From positions 1 through 17,920 of the forward strand of contig CAIRTT010000436.1 in NCBI GenBank assembly GCA_903881535.1: 17,920 bases of DNA. Reading direction: 5' to 3'. Below the pieces are notes generated by a model. That model saw only the letters and a program-made list of their open reading frames with translations, made no database searches and was not told where the DNA came from. Both the position numbers and the translations under genes were made by a program. This document shows, piece after piece, positions 1 through 7,110 of this stretch. Positions within the stretch are counted from its first letter, which is position 1, and every line of letters begins with the position of its first letter. The DNA is from an uncultured Armatimonadota bacterium. Its GTDB lineage: Bacteria > Armatimonadota > Armatimonadia > Armatimonadales > Armatimonadaceae.

Positions 1-239
1 CTATCCGTAACCTTATCCGTGAAGCCAAGGCCCACCAGATTACATCCATGATTCAGACATCCGGTGCACTCGGAATGCAGACAATGGATATGTGTCTCCG
101 TGACCTCGTAGGACGTGGACAGATCACACGAGACCTTGCCCTCCAACGTGCGATGAACCGTACGGAGCTTGAGAACATGCTGATGCAGTCTGAGCTGACG
201 GCGCAGACCAACAGCGGCGGTGGCGTACAACGACGCTAA
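1..239 (+). CDS. pilT: PilT twitching motility ATPase, C-terminal end (5' partial)
   Basis: This is the last 78 codons of a type IV pilus retraction ATPase; the gene begins outside the window and is read in the frame starting at base 3, ending with TAA at 237-239. The visible protein opens with IRNLIREAKAHQITSMIQT and continues GMQTMDMCLRDLVGRGQIT, the conserved C-terminal region of PilT/PilU: the IRNLIREGK-type helix, the GMQTMD motif, then a helix with repeated acidic/basic residues. In the family, PilT hexamers at the inner membrane use ATP to depolymerise pilin and retract the pilus. The Walker motifs lie upstream and cannot be checked, so PilU or another PilT paralogue is possible. The short Gln/Gly-rich tail after MLMQSEL is not conserved. 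A strong terminator follows 21 nt after the stop, so this gene probably ends its operon. Confidence 0.88.
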   Translation, partial: IRNLIREAKAHQITSMIQTSGALGMQTMDMCLRDLVGRGQITRDLALQRAMNRTELENMLMQSELTAQTNSGGGVQRR

Positions 240-260
240 TCACGCGTTTTGTGTTGCAAG

Positions 261-296
261 AAAGCCCGTAGGTGACCGCCTGCGGGCTTTTCTTTT
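261..296 (+). terminator. Rho-independent terminator after pilT
   Basis: A 12-bp stem (261-272 pairing with 279-290, one G-U wobble) with a 6-nt loop is followed directly by TCTTTT at 291-296. It lies 21 nt after the pilT stop and faces rightward transcription. It sits next to the oppositely oriented terminator at 322-353, the usual arrangement between convergent genes. Confidence 0.85.
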
Positions 297-321
297 ACAT
301 CGTTGATGCTAACCCAACACA

Positions 322-353
322 AAACCCCTCCAGGCATATGCCGGGAGGGGTTT
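322..353 (-). terminator. Rho-independent terminator of the FkbM/M28 operon
   Basis: Bases 322-331 pair with 344-353 (10 bp), one A/G mismatch follows, and then an inner GGC/GCC pairing closes an ATAT loop. Read on the minus strand, the stem is followed by a T-rich run (TTTTGTGTT). It lies 18 nt beyond the stop codon of the M28 peptidase and probably ends leftward transcription. Confidence 0.75.
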
Positions 354-371
354 GGCTTTGTTATACGGTGC

Positions 372-2021
372 CTAGTCGCGTGCTTTGCCATCTACCTTTG
401 GACGTGCTGGCGCGTTTCCTACAGCCACCGCGGTAGCGTGCACTGTACGAGCGACCTTAGTCAGCTTCTCATAGTCGATCTTCTGAGGCTCATCACCGAC
501 TTGGTGATAATCTTCATGCACACCATCAAAGTAGAAGATAATCGGAATCCCCTTCTTCGCATAGTTGTAATGGTCGGAACGATAGTAGAACCGGTTTGGG
601 TCATCCGGGGCATCGTAGCGGAAATCAAAATTCAACTTGAGGTAGCCGGCATTCACGCTGTCTGAAACCTTACCAAGCTCAGAGCTCAACATCCGCGAAC
701 CGATCACATAGATGCCATTTGGCCCTGACAAATCAGCATTGCGACGGTCTTGATCGCCGGCCTTCTTGGAGCGGCCAATCATGTCGATGTTCAGCTGTGC
801 GACGATGCTGTCGATTGGGACGGTCGGATGATCAGCAAAGAATTCGGAGCCCCAGAGACCCTTTTCCTCGCCACAATGCCATACAAAGATCAGCGAACGC
901 TTTGGCTTAGGGCCTTTTGCGAATGCCTCAGCGATCTGTAGGACACCAGTCGTTCCGGATCCATCGTCATCGGCGCCGTTGAAGATACGGTCCGTTCCCT
1001 CAAGTGCATTCGTGCGCACGCCAACGTGGTCATAATGGGCACCGATGGCAACATATTCAGCCTTCAGCTTCGGGTCTGTGCCTTCGATAATCCCAACGAC
1101 GTTTTGTGTGCGCTGGCGGTTGATATCGCGGGTGACGGTGAACTGAGCAACCTTTGCTGGAGCAAATGCCTTGCCTCTAGATGCCTTGCTGTCTGTTGCC
1201 GTTGGAAGGTCCATGCCTTCGCCATTAACCAAAGCAGCGCTAATGGCAGGGCTTATTGCAATGGTAGGAACTGCAGGAACGACTTCCGCTGGATCCTGGA
1301 TACGACCAAAGTTTGCGCGGTTGTTTGTCTGCTCGAACTGTCGGACTTTTTGCTTCCAGGATGCATCATCACCGGATGTCAGAATCACAATACCAACGGC
1401 TCCAAGCTTTTGTGCGACGACAGCGGGTGGCAGGTAATCGATACCCGATTTGCCATCTTTCCACGGCATGTCAGGCGGCATCGCTGTGGAAACAACGAGC
1501 ACTTTACCCTTTACATCCAAGCCTTCGTACGGATCGACGCCCTTGGACTTCCACTGCCAACCATGGCCGACGTAAACCATCATGCCCTTGGCATCACCGC
1601 GGTTGAATGTGCCGGCACTCGTCTGGGCAGCAACAAAATCATCGGTGTACTTGAGGACACGGCCATCTAAGGATGCCATCGTCTTTTCTTTGTCCAAGCG
1701 GGCCCGCGTCAGGAAAATGTCCTGAAAGAAAGTCCCCTTGTCACCACCGGGCTTGACGCCCCACTTCTTCATGTTGAATGCTAGGAACTCCGCGGCCGCA
1801 TCAAGGCCAGGACTCGGCGTATCGCGCCCCTGAAGCGCATCACTGGCGATAAACATAAGGTAGTCACGTGCAGCATCAGGAGTGATGACGGTATCTGCAG
1901 CCTTACGATAAGCGTTCGCTGCACTCGCAGGTCGCGCAGCAGCTGCTTTCGTTTTTGGCGGTGCGCCCGCAGCAGGCATCAGCAGTGATAGAGAAAGAGC
2001 AAGAGGAATTATTGTCATCAT
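372..2021 (-). CDS. Exported M28-family zinc metallopeptidase with PA domain
   Basis: A 549-residue exported peptidase of family M28 (aminopeptidase-like, two zinc ions). Residues 1-20 form a signal peptide with a hydrophobic core and a cleavage site near AGA. A PA-type domain follows at about 145-270 (GKVLVVS, AQKLGAVGIVILTSG). The catalytic domain shows the M28 ligand set: H329 in AHYDH, D351 in NGADDDGSG, catalytic E385 and ligand E386 in CGEEKGLWGSEF, D413 in NIDMIG, and H506 in HEDYHQVGD. All expected metal residues are present, so it should be active, releasing N-terminal amino acids or small peptides outside the cytoplasm. The preferred ATG is adjacent to the stop codon of the FkbM methyltransferase (TAAATGATG), so translation is probably coupled; the second ATG 3 nt later is an alternative. 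Substrate specificity cannot be read from the sequence. Confidence 0.93.
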   Translation of the reverse strand: MMTIIPLALSLSLLMPAAGAPPKTKAAAARPASAANAYRKAADTVITPDAARDYLMFIASDALQGRDTPSPGLDAAAEFLAFNMKKWGVKPGGDKGTFFQDIFLTRARLDKEKTMASLDGRVLKYTDDFVAAQTSAGTFNRGDAKGMMVYVGHGWQWKSKGVDPYEGLDVKGKVLVVSTAMPPDMPWKDGKSGIDYLPPAVVAQKLGAVGIVILTSGDDASWKQKVRQFEQTNNRANFGRIQDPAEVVPAVPTIAISPAISAALVNGEGMDLPTATDSKASRGKAFAPAKVAQFTVTRDINRQRTQNVVGIIEGTDPKLKAEYVAIGAHYDHVGVRTNALEGTDRIFNGADDDGSGTTGVLQIAEAFAKGPKPKRSLIFVWHCGEEKGLWGSEFFADHPTVPIDSIVAQLNIDMIGRSKKAGDQDRRNADLSGPNGIYVIGSRMLSSELGKVSDSVNAGYLKLNFDFRYDAPDDPNRFYYRSDHYNYAKKGIPIIFYFDGVHEDYHQVGDEPQKIDYEKLTKVARTVHATAVAVGNAPARPKVDGKARD

Positions 2022-2696
2022 TTAGATCTCAGAGAAAAAGAATTTATTGAATGGAATTGGCCGGTATTCGTACGCCGGTGGATCGACAAGTGTCATCCGA
2101 TAACCAAGGTCTGCAAGAAACTTTGCGACACGCTCATGGAGCTCAGGCGAGTGCAGCTCGACTGAGATGTGAGGATGGAAGCGCTCAAGGGTGGCACGCA
2201 TGCCTTCAAGAACATCCATTTCACCGCCATCAACATCAATTTTCACGACATCGACACGCGTAAGCCCAGATTTAGTGGCGTAGTCATCAAAGGTGATGCC
2301 AGGAAAGTCCACTGTGGTTGGCCCGATGGCAAATTCAGTAACAATGGTTAGCCGTGACAGTCCAGCTGCAGCATTAAGATCATACGCCTGCTGCATGTAG
2401 TCGCGGCGCTCACTTGGCTCGAATGCGATGACATGCCCAGCGGTACCCGCTTCACGTGCCATGAGAAGCGTAAAGTAGCCCTCAGCCGCTCCGATATCTA
2501 CGCAAACAGCTCCTGGTTTAGTCGCCTTAATGAGCCAGTCCATTTGCGCAACTTCGTATATTCCGCGCCATGTCTGGGTATCACGGACGAAGTCGAAGTA
2601 GGCAACCATCCCCTTCATGGGGCCGCCAAGAAACTTGGCTTTGCGCATCCCTTTACCGAACAGGATGCCCTTAATGGTCTTTGCGATGGACGGCAT
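2022..2696 (-). CDS. FkbM-family SAM-dependent methyltransferase
   Basis: A 224-residue class I methyltransferase of the FkbM family. Glycine-rich motif I is VDIGAAEGYF at about 66-75, the acidic end of strand 2 is AFEPSE at about 91-96, and the family hallmark VKIDVDGGEMDVLEGM follows at about 151-166. FkbM proteins O-methylate diverse substrates, often sugars of polysaccharides, glycolipids or antibiotics; the substrate here is unknown. I place the start at the ATG at 2696 because GGGG lies 8 nt upstream of it; a GTG at 2726 would add 10 residues and has no ribosome binding site I can see. The last codon is followed immediately by the M28 peptidase start, so the two form an operon. Upstream is a gap of about 235 bases shared with the divergent zinc-ribbon gene. 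Confidence 0.87.
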   Translation of the reverse strand: MPSIAKTIKGILFGKGMRKAKFLGGPMKGMVAYFDFVRDTQTWRGIYEVAQMDWLIKATKPGAVCVDIGAAEGYFTLLMAREAGTAGHVIAFEPSERRDYMQQAYDLNAAAGLSRLTIVTEFAIGPTTVDFPGITFDDYATKSGLTRVDVVKIDVDGGEMDVLEGMRATLERFHPHISVELHSPELHERVAKFLADLGYRMTLVDPPAYEYRPIPFNKFFFSEI

Positions 2697-2932
2697 AAAC
2701 ACTACCCCAACACAGTGGTACGGCACTGACTGACGCCAGCCGAATCAACATATTTGACGCGCAAACCGTAGGCTATTGCATCATGTAGCAGGGGAAAGTA
2801 CCAGTCCCACACTGGTCACCCGACCGAGGGACGTAATCGTGTGCATCTACGAACAACGAGGGTTATGCCGCTGATAAACTTAGTGGGAACGCCGATTGTT
2901 CAAAGGTCGTAATTTAAAAAATGGAGGCTGCT
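2697..2932. promoter_or_regulatory. Divergent intergenic region between FkbM and zinc-ribbon genes
   Basis: The only stretch of more than 150 bases between these divergent genes; it must carry both promoters, but I see no clear -35/-10 pair. It contains a 6-bp hairpin (2800-2805 with 2811-2816, 5-nt loop) followed by a CCC/GGG pairing (2819-2821 with 2828-2830). A strong ribosome binding site, GGAGG at 2923-2927, lies 5 nt before the ATG at 2933 and decides the start of the rightward gene. No riboswitch family could be assigned. Confidence 0.4.
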
Positions 2933-3925
2933 ATGGAGAAATGTACAGCATGTGGAGGGAGTATCCCGGAGAGTGCCCGCTTCTGCGCGTTATGTGGCAA
3001 AGCCATTTCGGTTGGAACCAGCAGCCCAGCTTTTGGTAAGCTGGCGCACCAGATGCCCCCTCCCGTAACAGCGAGTCCCACCGTTCCATCCGCCGGCCCT
3101 ATCCAAGATCCAAAGAAGTGGATCATAGGCGGCATTGCAGCGATTGGATTACTTGGACTCGGCGCTTTTCTTGCAAAAACGGCTGGCCTTTTGGGTTCGC
3201 AGCCGACTTCGACCAAGAGCACTGCCATCCTTGCGCCTCCACAGACACAAACGGCGAATGCCCCTGTCCTTCAAGCGCCGACCACCAACGCCCCGGAAGC
3301 TCCGGTCCTAACGCCACCCGGTCAGACCGGCATCCCAATGCCAGAGGATGTCATCGCCTACCTCCGTTGGCTAAAGCAATACCACGCCGACCTCCGGCAG
3401 CTTTCGTCATCGCTCGAGGGTGTCGCTATGCAGATCATCCCAACGATGACTGTAAATGGCTACAACCAGCTCTTCAATGAGGAAGAAAACAAAATCAATG
3501 TCCCGGGTCAGGACCAGACGCGGGGACGCTTGCTTGATGTGACATCCCAGCTAAATCAGATGGCCGGCCGTTTCAACGGAGTCCGCCCTCCCGATCCATG
3601 TGCACCGCTCGCAGGTCAGTATCAGCAGTCGATGAATGTACATCTTCAACAAATCGCAAAACTTGCAACACTGTTACAGAAGATTATGGAAAACCCAGCT
3701 GATGCAGCGACCTTGCTACCGGAGCTCACGGCTGAACAGGGAAGCAAATCGATGTCTGGCCAAGCAGATGGTGCCGTCAAGGGTGCTGACCAACAGCTGA
3801 ATGCACTGCGTGACCGCTACATCGATATCCCAAGCGACATCAACCGTGGAACCTTCCAAATCGACACACTAGATAGTGGCCTCAATCCTGGAAAGCTCCT
3901 TGGTGGCAAGGGACTCGGTATGTAG
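2933..3925 (+). CDS. Zinc-ribbon protein with single membrane anchor, function unknown
   Basis: A 330-residue protein I cannot assign to a function. It begins with a compact zinc ribbon, C4-x2-C7 and C18-x2-C21 within KCTACGGSIPESARFCALCG. A Pro/Ser-rich linker follows (about 35-60), then one hydrophobic membrane segment at about 63-80 (WIIGGIAAIGLLGLGAFL), a Thr/Pro/Ala-rich spacer (about 90-135), and a largely helical, Gln-rich domain (about 140-310) ending in a Gly-rich tail (LNPGKLLGGKGLGM). With no signal peptide, the N-terminal ribbon is probably cytosolic and the helical domain periplasmic. An ATG at 2921 would add four residues, but GGAGG at 2923-2927 fits the ATG at 2933 far better. 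The gene is a single transcription unit closed by a strong terminator 28 nt after the stop. Confidence 0.8.
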   Translation: MEKCTACGGSIPESARFCALCGKAISVGTSSPAFGKLAHQMPPPVTASPTVPSAGPIQDPKKWIIGGIAAIGLLGLGAFLAKTAGLLGSQPTSTKSTAILAPPQTQTANAPVLQAPTTNAPEAPVLTPPGQTGIPMPEDVIAYLRWLKQYHADLRQLSSSLEGVAMQIIPTMTVNGYNQLFNEEENKINVPGQDQTRGRLLDVTSQLNQMAGRFNGVRPPDPCAPLAGQYQQSMNVHLQQIAKLATLLQKIMENPADAATLLPELTAEQGSKSMSGQADGAVKGADQQLNALRDRYIDIPSDINRGTFQIDTLDSGLNPGKLLGGKGLGM

Positions 3926-3953
3926 GGTCATCCACTTGGTGTGGATCAAATAC

Positions 3954-3986
3954 AAAAAAGCCTCCCGGAACCCGGGAGGCTTTTTT
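3954..3986. terminator. Bidirectional Rho-independent terminator
   Basis: A perfect 15-bp stem (3954-3968 with 3972-3986) and a 3-nt loop, with six A on the left arm and six T on the right, so it works in both directions. It ends the rightward zinc-ribbon gene and the leftward xylA/beta-barrel transcript that converge here. Confidence 0.93.
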
Positions 3987-4006
3987 GTAACGTACGAATT
4001 TGTTCG

Positions 4007-4528
4007 TTAGAAGCGATACGCCAAGCGGAGCTGTGAACCGCTAAAGTTCATGCCCTGTGCTTCATTAATGGAAGTGACGTCGTATTCGAGTCCCCAACCA
4101 TCGTTGCGCTCGTAGCCAACCAACAGCTTTGCACCAAAGCGGCTGCTGGATCCTCCGCTTTGCAGCGAGTAGAAACCAAGGCCTCCGCCATAGTAGAACC
4201 GATCTGATGACACTGGACTGCTGATATAGGAGCGAACCTGCGCACCGACACCAATGCGGCGGACAGAATCACGACCAGCACCAATACTCACCAAGCGATC
4301 ACGCCACGAGTAATCGAGGTATGCGCCCATAATGGTTGGGAGTTTGGATGTCGACTTCTTAAAGTCGTAGGACACACCAAAGGATGCGTTTGTGTTTGCA
4401 GAGCCATCGGTTGGCCGAAGAACGCCCACAACCACCCTCAGTGGCCGCTGAACAGTAACCTGATCTGCAACGACTAACGGTTGGGAGACAATGTTTGATG
4501 CCAATGCGGTAACCAAGAGGGTAATCAT
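4007..4528 (-). CDS. Small outer-membrane-type beta-barrel protein
   Basis: A 173-residue protein with alternating polar/hydrophobic strands rich in Gly, Tyr and Ser (for example FGVSYDF, IMGAYLDYSW, RFGAKLLVGYERNDGWGLEYDV) and a final strand ending LRLAYRF. A C-terminal Phe after an aromatic strand is the known recognition signal for outer-membrane barrel insertion. The length suits an 8-stranded barrel. The N-terminus (MITLLVTALAS) is hydrophobic but lacks the usual positively charged region, so the signal peptide is atypical; no longer in-frame start exists because the xylA stop lies in the same frame four codons upstream. AGGA about 10 nt upstream can serve as ribosome binding site. The 12-nt gap after xylA indicates an operon. 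Function is unknown; lipid binding, adhesion or small-sugar passage are all possible. Confidence 0.68.
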   Translation of the reverse strand: MITLLVTALASNIVSQPLVVADQVTVQRPLRVVVGVLRPTDGSANTNASFGVSYDFKKSTSKLPTIMGAYLDYSWRDRLVSIGAGRDSVRRIGVGAQVRSYISSPVSSDRFYYGGGLGFYSLQSGGSSSRFGAKLLVGYERNDGWGLEYDVTSINEAQGMNFSGSQLRLAYRF

Positions 4529-4540
4529 ATTTAGATAATC

Positions 4541-5713
4541 CTAGTCCTGAATGCCCATCAGTATATCAAAGAGACGCTGATCCAACTGCTCGTAAGGCAA
4601 TGCCTGAGCCGTGATGCCATCGACATCGAATTGCCGTGTCTGGATCGCATTCGCACGCTCTGGTGTGTATTCTCCGAGGAGTGCTTCTGATTCCGCACAG
4701 GTCGGATTCAGCTGCGCGAGGAGCTCCTGCACCACTGGATCAGCATCAAAGATCCGCGCCTTCTCCTTGAGAATCAAGTAGGAACGCATACATCCCTTAA
4801 CGAAGCCGAGGATATCTGCATCATCGGATGCGGTACGCAACGGGTGCGCATCGAAGTGGAGCGAGCCCTTATAGCCGTAGTTCTCAAGCATCCGAACAAG
4901 GAAGAACGCATTTTTGGCATCTTCCTGACCAAAGCGGAGGTCCTGATCAAAGCGACCAGGCTTTTGGCCATTGAGGTCGATATGAAAGAGCTTTCCAGCT
5001 TCAAGTGCCTGTGCGACGGCGTGGTAGAAGTTGAGGCCAGCAATGGTTTCGTGTGCAACTTCAGGGTTGACTCCGACCATCTCTGAATGCTTAAGGGTTG
5101 CAATAAACCCGAGCATCGCACCGGTGGTTGGCATATAAATGTCACCGCGTGGTTCATTTGGCTTGGCTTCGAGAGCAAACTTGTAGTCGTAGCCCTGCGC
5201 TACTGAGTATTCACAGAGGAAGTCCATGGCTTCACGCATGCGCTTGGATGCAACAACTGCATCCTTGCCAGCATCCACTTCGGCACCTTCGCGGCCGCCC
5301 CAGAACACGTAGACCTTGGCTCCAAGCTCATTGCCGACATCCATCGAACGCATCGTCTTCTGCAGCGCAAAAGCACGGACCTTGGGGTCATTGGATGTAA
5401 ATGCACCATCGCGGAAGATTGGGTGCGTGAACAGGTTGGTGGTTGCCATCGGGACACAAAGACCAGTGTCGCTCAGGCGCTGCTTGAAGGCTGCGATGAT
5501 GCTGTCCTGTTCGGCGATGGACTTGCCAAAGCCGAGGAGGTCGTGGTCGTGCAGGTTGACGCCGTAGACTCCGAGATCTGCGAGCTTGTCCAGCATCGTC
5601 AGAGGGTCATAACCAGGGCGAGTTGGCTCGCCAAACGGGTCGCGTCCGTTGTTTTGCAACGTCCAGAGACCAAATGTAAACCGATCAGACTGTTGTGGGG
5701 TATAGAGCGACAT
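4541..5713 (-). CDS. xylA: Xylose isomerase, Streptomyces-type (group I)
   Basis: Cytoplasmic TIM-barrel enzyme converting D-xylose to D-xylulose (and D-glucose to D-fructose), needing two divalent metals. At 390 residues it matches the short group I enzymes such as that of Streptomyces. The active-site residues are present one position later than in Streptomyces: H55 and D58 (HDHD), W138, E182 and K184 (LEAKPNEPRGD), E218 and H221 (VNPEVAHE), D246 (HIDLNGQ), D256 and D258 (FDQDLRFG) and D288 (HFDAHP). The ATG at 5713 is chosen because AAGGA sits 8 nt upstream; the ATG at 5722 overlaps that site and would add three residues. It leads a probable two-gene transcript with the beta-barrel gene and has an operator-like inverted repeat just upstream. 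No xylulokinase is visible in the window. Confidence 0.95.
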   Translation of the reverse strand: MSLYTPQQSDRFTFGLWTLQNNGRDPFGEPTRPGYDPLTMLDKLADLGVYGVNLHDHDLLGFGKSIAEQDSIIAAFKQRLSDTGLCVPMATTNLFTHPIFRDGAFTSNDPKVRAFALQKTMRSMDVGNELGAKVYVFWGGREGAEVDAGKDAVVASKRMREAMDFLCEYSVAQGYDYKFALEAKPNEPRGDIYMPTTGAMLGFIATLKHSEMVGVNPEVAHETIAGLNFYHAVAQALEAGKLFHIDLNGQKPGRFDQDLRFGQEDAKNAFFLVRMLENYGYKGSLHFDAHPLRTASDDADILGFVKGCMRSYLILKEKARIFDADPVVQELLAQLNPTCAESEALLGEYTPERANAIQTRQFDVDGITAQALPYEQLDQRLFDILMGIQD

Positions 5714-5740
5714 CGCTGGCATCCTTAAAGAGCATTTTGT

Positions 5741-5761
5741 TGACAGAGAAACACTCTGTCA
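5741..5761 (-). promoter_or_regulatory. Perfect inverted repeat upstream of xylA (candidate operator)
   Basis: TGACAGAG at 5741-5748 is repeated in perfect inversion as CTCTGTCA at 5754-5761, separated by 5 nt. It begins 28 nt upstream of the chosen xylA start, between the lytic transglycosylase stop (5784) and xylA. On the minus strand no T-run follows, so it does not look like an intrinsic terminator; a binding site for a dimeric repressor is the better reading. The regulator is not in this window. Confidence 0.45.
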
Positions 5762-5783
5762 CAAGCTACAGTCTACAGGTTGC

Positions 5784-6815
5784 TCAGCGGCCATCCCCAC
5801 TGCAGAGCTCACGATAGAGTTTCATAATCTTCCGAACGTAGCCTTGGGTTTCCCTATACGGAGGGATACCTCCCCAGCGGCGTACGGCGCCCATCCCTGC
5901 ATTGTAACTTGCAAGCGCCAGCGCGAGGTGGTTGTCGCTGGCCTTATCGAAATTGTTTGACTTACTGTATTTGTTGAGGCGTTCCTTGATGAGGTAGATG
6001 CCTCCGGCTAGATTTTGCACAGGATCGTATGGATTCGACAGTCGCAGACGCCTGACTTCATCGGGCATCAGCTGAATCAGCCCCATCGCCCCTTTATGAC
6101 TAGTCTCCGTAATACGAAAATCACTTTCCGCGACCACGGTTGCCACTGCGAGGCGTGGATCGAGGTCGTATTCTTCCGAAAAGCGCAGAATTCCGTACGT
6201 GATCTGGTCTGCCTGTGTGTCGCTGAGGCGTTTGTTATGCCGTTTGATATAGCCTTTGTAGCTCGCGAACACGGATTGACTCTTTGGCGATAGAGCAGCT
6301 CGCAGACGCGCGATAGACCCGACGGTACCGGGTTTAGGCGTCGGAAGAACTGATGCGCTTGATGGCTGAGTTTTTTTGACGGCGACGGTAGGAGTTGCAC
6401 GGCGTTCCGCTTCGAGCCAGCGTGCTTCTGCCCGCAGGCGCTCCTCAAACCAGCGTGCTTCACGCAGCGCAATATCTGCTGCACTCGCGACAGCAATAAC
6501 CGTCATCGGAGGGATGCCAGACAGGACACCATCGGCATCCGACTTGCTGACGGTAGCAAGGACACGAACGGTACTACCAGAGTGAAGCCAGACAGGCTGA
6601 ACGCTGATGGAAAGACGCACCGTTGAGTTGTCCGGCAAGGTGAGAATGAGGACGGCATCGTCTTCATCGCCTGCGAGAATGCCAGTTAGGCGACCATCGA
6701 GCTCAAATGGGACATCCGGGGGAACACGAAAACCTCGGGATGAGGAAACAAAGCTTCCCTGTTTCCATCCGCTGGCCCGGCGCTGTGCCAGGTATTGATC
6801 CGTTGGAGATTGCAT
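5784..6815 (-). CDS. SLT-type lytic transglycosylase with unusual N-terminal domain
   Basis: A 343-residue protein whose C-terminal half is a lysozyme-like lytic transglycosylase domain that cleaves peptidoglycan between MurNAc and GlcNAc. Catalytic E230 is in VVAESDF, followed by KGAMGLIQLMP (241-251), the NLAGGIYLIKERL helix (268-280), ALASYNAG (300-307) and YRETQGYV (320-327), the full motif order of the Slt family. The N-terminal part holds a beta-rich segment (about 36-110: FELDGRLTGIL, AVLILTLP, TVRVLATV), a charged helix with the near repeat REARWFEERL/AEARWLEAER (118-138) and a Pro/Thr linker. No signal peptide is evident. The start is firm: TAA lies in frame two codons upstream, and AAGGGGA precedes the ATG by 9 nt. 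It lies 66 nt downstream of tRNA-Ser on the same strand. Confidence 0.88.
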   Translation of the reverse strand: MQSPTDQYLAQRRASGWKQGSFVSSSRGFRVPPDVPFELDGRLTGILAGDEDDAVLILTLPDNSTVRLSISVQPVWLHSGSTVRVLATVSKSDADGVLSGIPPMTVIAVASAADIALREARWFEERLRAEARWLEAERRATPTVAVKKTQPSSASVLPTPKPGTVGSIARLRAALSPKSQSVFASYKGYIKRHNKRLSDTQADQITYGILRFSEEYDLDPRLAVATVVAESDFRITETSHKGAMGLIQLMPDEVRRLRLSNPYDPVQNLAGGIYLIKERLNKYSKSNNFDKASDNHLALALASYNAGMGAVRRWGGIPPYRETQGYVRKIMKLYRELCSGDGR

Positions 6816-6881
6816 TGTTTACGATCCCCTTCGAGAGGGTTGTGCATAAATGTAAACATCCGCTGAGAACAGTGATCGATA

Positions 6882-6970
6882 CGGAGAGACAGGGATTCGA
6901 ACCCTGGGTAAGATTTGACACCTACAACCACTTAGCAGGCGGCCGCTTTCGTCCACTCAGCCATCTCTCC
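6882..6970 (-). tRNA. tRNA-Ser(GCU)
   Basis: On the minus strand the acceptor strand GGAGAGA (6970-6964) pairs perfectly with TCTCTCC (6889-6883), followed by discriminator G. The T arm CAGGG-TTCGAAT-CCCTG is perfect, the anticodon loop CTGCTAA gives anticodon GCT, and a long variable arm typical of class II tRNAs (Ser) lies between the anticodon and T arms. The anticodon stem has two G-U pairs. CCA is not encoded. It reads AGC/AGU serine codons. Confidence 0.95.
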
Positions 6971-7110
6971 ACAACAATCAACCATCCTCAACGGCCATGT
7001 AGGAATATCATGCAGAACACCCCGGTGCAAGGAATGTGCGGTAAAACCCTTGCTCTGGAGCCCGATTTCAGGATAGGGTTCGCTTGAAAACCGCGGATTG
7101 AGAGGTCTCT

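Noticed and set aside
303..1670. Long open frames on the plus strand across the M28 peptidase
   Set aside because: They are antisense to a gene with complete catalytic motifs, and their translations show no domain or ribosome binding site.
2791..2880. Cobalamin riboswitch upstream of the zinc-ribbon gene
   Set aside because: The general order of hairpins is similar, but the conserved GGTG-AATCC loop bases and the GACCTGCC-type box are missing, and the gene has no link to B12.
2921..2932. ATG at 2921 as start of the zinc-ribbon protein
   Set aside because: GGAGG at 2923-2927 lies inside this extension and is ideally placed for the ATG at 2933.
5736..5765. Intrinsic terminator after the lytic transglycosylase
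   Set aside because: The hairpin is followed by ACAAAATGC on the minus strand, not a T-run, so an operator reading is preferred.
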